Assembly: GCA_027018975.1 (NCBI GenBank)
Contig: JALUXN010000307.1
Coordinates: forward strand, 1 to 5,583
From: Mariprofundaceae bacterium
Lineage (GTDB): Bacteria; Pseudomonadota; Zetaproteobacteria; Mariprofundales; Mariprofundaceae
Direction: 5' to 3'
DNA: 5,583 nt
A model generated the notes under the pieces. It saw only the letters and a list, made by a program, of their open reading frames with translations, was not told the DNA's origin and did not search any database. Made by a program: the position numbers and the translations under genes. This document shows, piece by piece, positions 5,405-5,583 of this stretch (the stretch's first letter is position 1; every line of letters begins with the position of its first letter).

Positions 5405-5583
5405 TAGATTGATTGGTGAAATAATGCCTGATCAAAACATCCGATATCGCCAAAATCGAGATCAATCGCTGCGCCAAAATCACTGCAAACAGCGTTTACG
5501 CCCGATTTTGGCCGACGAATGGCGTTGACTGAGACCTCATGTCGGATTTGGGGGGCTCAACGGTGAATTGATTTACCTCATTG
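5405..5583. mobile_element. Candidate terminal part of an element integrated at tRNA-Thr
   Basis: This stretch lies on the 5' (truncated) side of the tRNA fragment, where the element sequence should begin if the fragment is an attachment scar. The first 60 nt are about 40% GC, well below the dnaB operon. It contains repeated GCCAAAATC motifs and a run of six G at 5550-5555, and it has no gene that I can support on either strand. The expected neighbour of dnaB in E. coli, alr, is absent. No integrase gene is visible, so the assignment depends on the tRNA fragment alone. Confidence 0.4.
5449..5512. repeat. Three copies of GCCAAAATC, two direct and one inverted
   Basis: GCCAAAATCG is at 5449-5458 and GCCAAAATC at 5473-5481, 24 nt apart. 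The exact reverse complement CGATTTTGGC is at 5503-5512. The second and third copies form a nine-pair stem, within which AAAC (5487-5490) pairs with GTTT (5494-5497) around a three-base loop, giving a long imperfect hairpin at 5473-5512. Possible meanings are integrase or excisionase arm sites, or the end of an insertion sequence. Confidence 0.6.

Larger units (their letters stand above)
5232..5448. repeat. 10-bp inverted repeat flanking the tRNA fragment
   Basis: GATATCGGAT at 5232-5241, overlapping the dnaB stop codon, is the exact reverse complement of ATCCGATATC at 5439-5448. The arms do not extend further. Each contains the palindrome GATATC, so chance is a fair explanation. Confidence 0.35.

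Noticed and set aside
5398..5556. Minus-strand open stretch of 53 codons ending in TAA
   Set aside because: It has no ATG, GTG or TTG start, no recognisable protein family, and its stop lies in the tRNA fragment. It could be a decayed gene end but cannot be supported.

Overview
The window is a bacterial housekeeping locus, most like Gammaproteobacteria or a close proteobacterial lineage. The + strand runs rpsF, priB, rpsR, a DUF2232 membrane-protein gene, rplI and dnaB. The presence of priB and of a DUF2232 gene between rpsR and rplI is the main basis for the placement. GC content is moderately high. I cannot name a genus.

Left part (1-908): two minus-strand genes. One is the first 44 codons of an aconitase A gene running off the left edge. 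The other, upstream of it, is a complete gene for a DUF4126 membrane protein. Middle left (909-1146): a divergent intergenic region with a weak promoter candidate and an RNA leader in front of rpsF. The leader can fold so that a CCG is bulged between a stem and a hairpin, as in the known S6:S18 autoregulatory motif, and the stem would include the rpsF start codon. Middle (1147-5233): the ribosomal protein and replication operon. It encodes bS6, primosomal protein PriB, bS18, a multi-pass DUF2232 protein, bL9 and the replicative helicase DnaB. rpsF and priB overlap by 23 nt, DUF2232 and rplI are 1 nt apart, and rplI and dnaB are 9 nt apart. The operon couples small- and large-subunit proteins to replication restart (PriB) and fork unwinding (DnaB).

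Right end (5234-5583): 350 nt with no convincing gene. On the minus strand it holds a 45-nt segment that fits canonical tRNA positions 32 to 76 exactly, from the anticodon loop (CGT, threonine) to CCA. The 5' half of the tRNA is missing and the T-stem is damaged. This is the usual scar of a tyrosine-recombinase element inserted in a tRNA gene. Its orientation puts the chromosome on the dnaB side and the inserted element to the right of about 5404. That right flank is more AT-rich next to the junction and carries three copies of a GCCAAAATC motif. The best lead to something new is therefore the DNA beyond the right edge, which I predict to be an integrated island ending at an intact tRNA-Thr.
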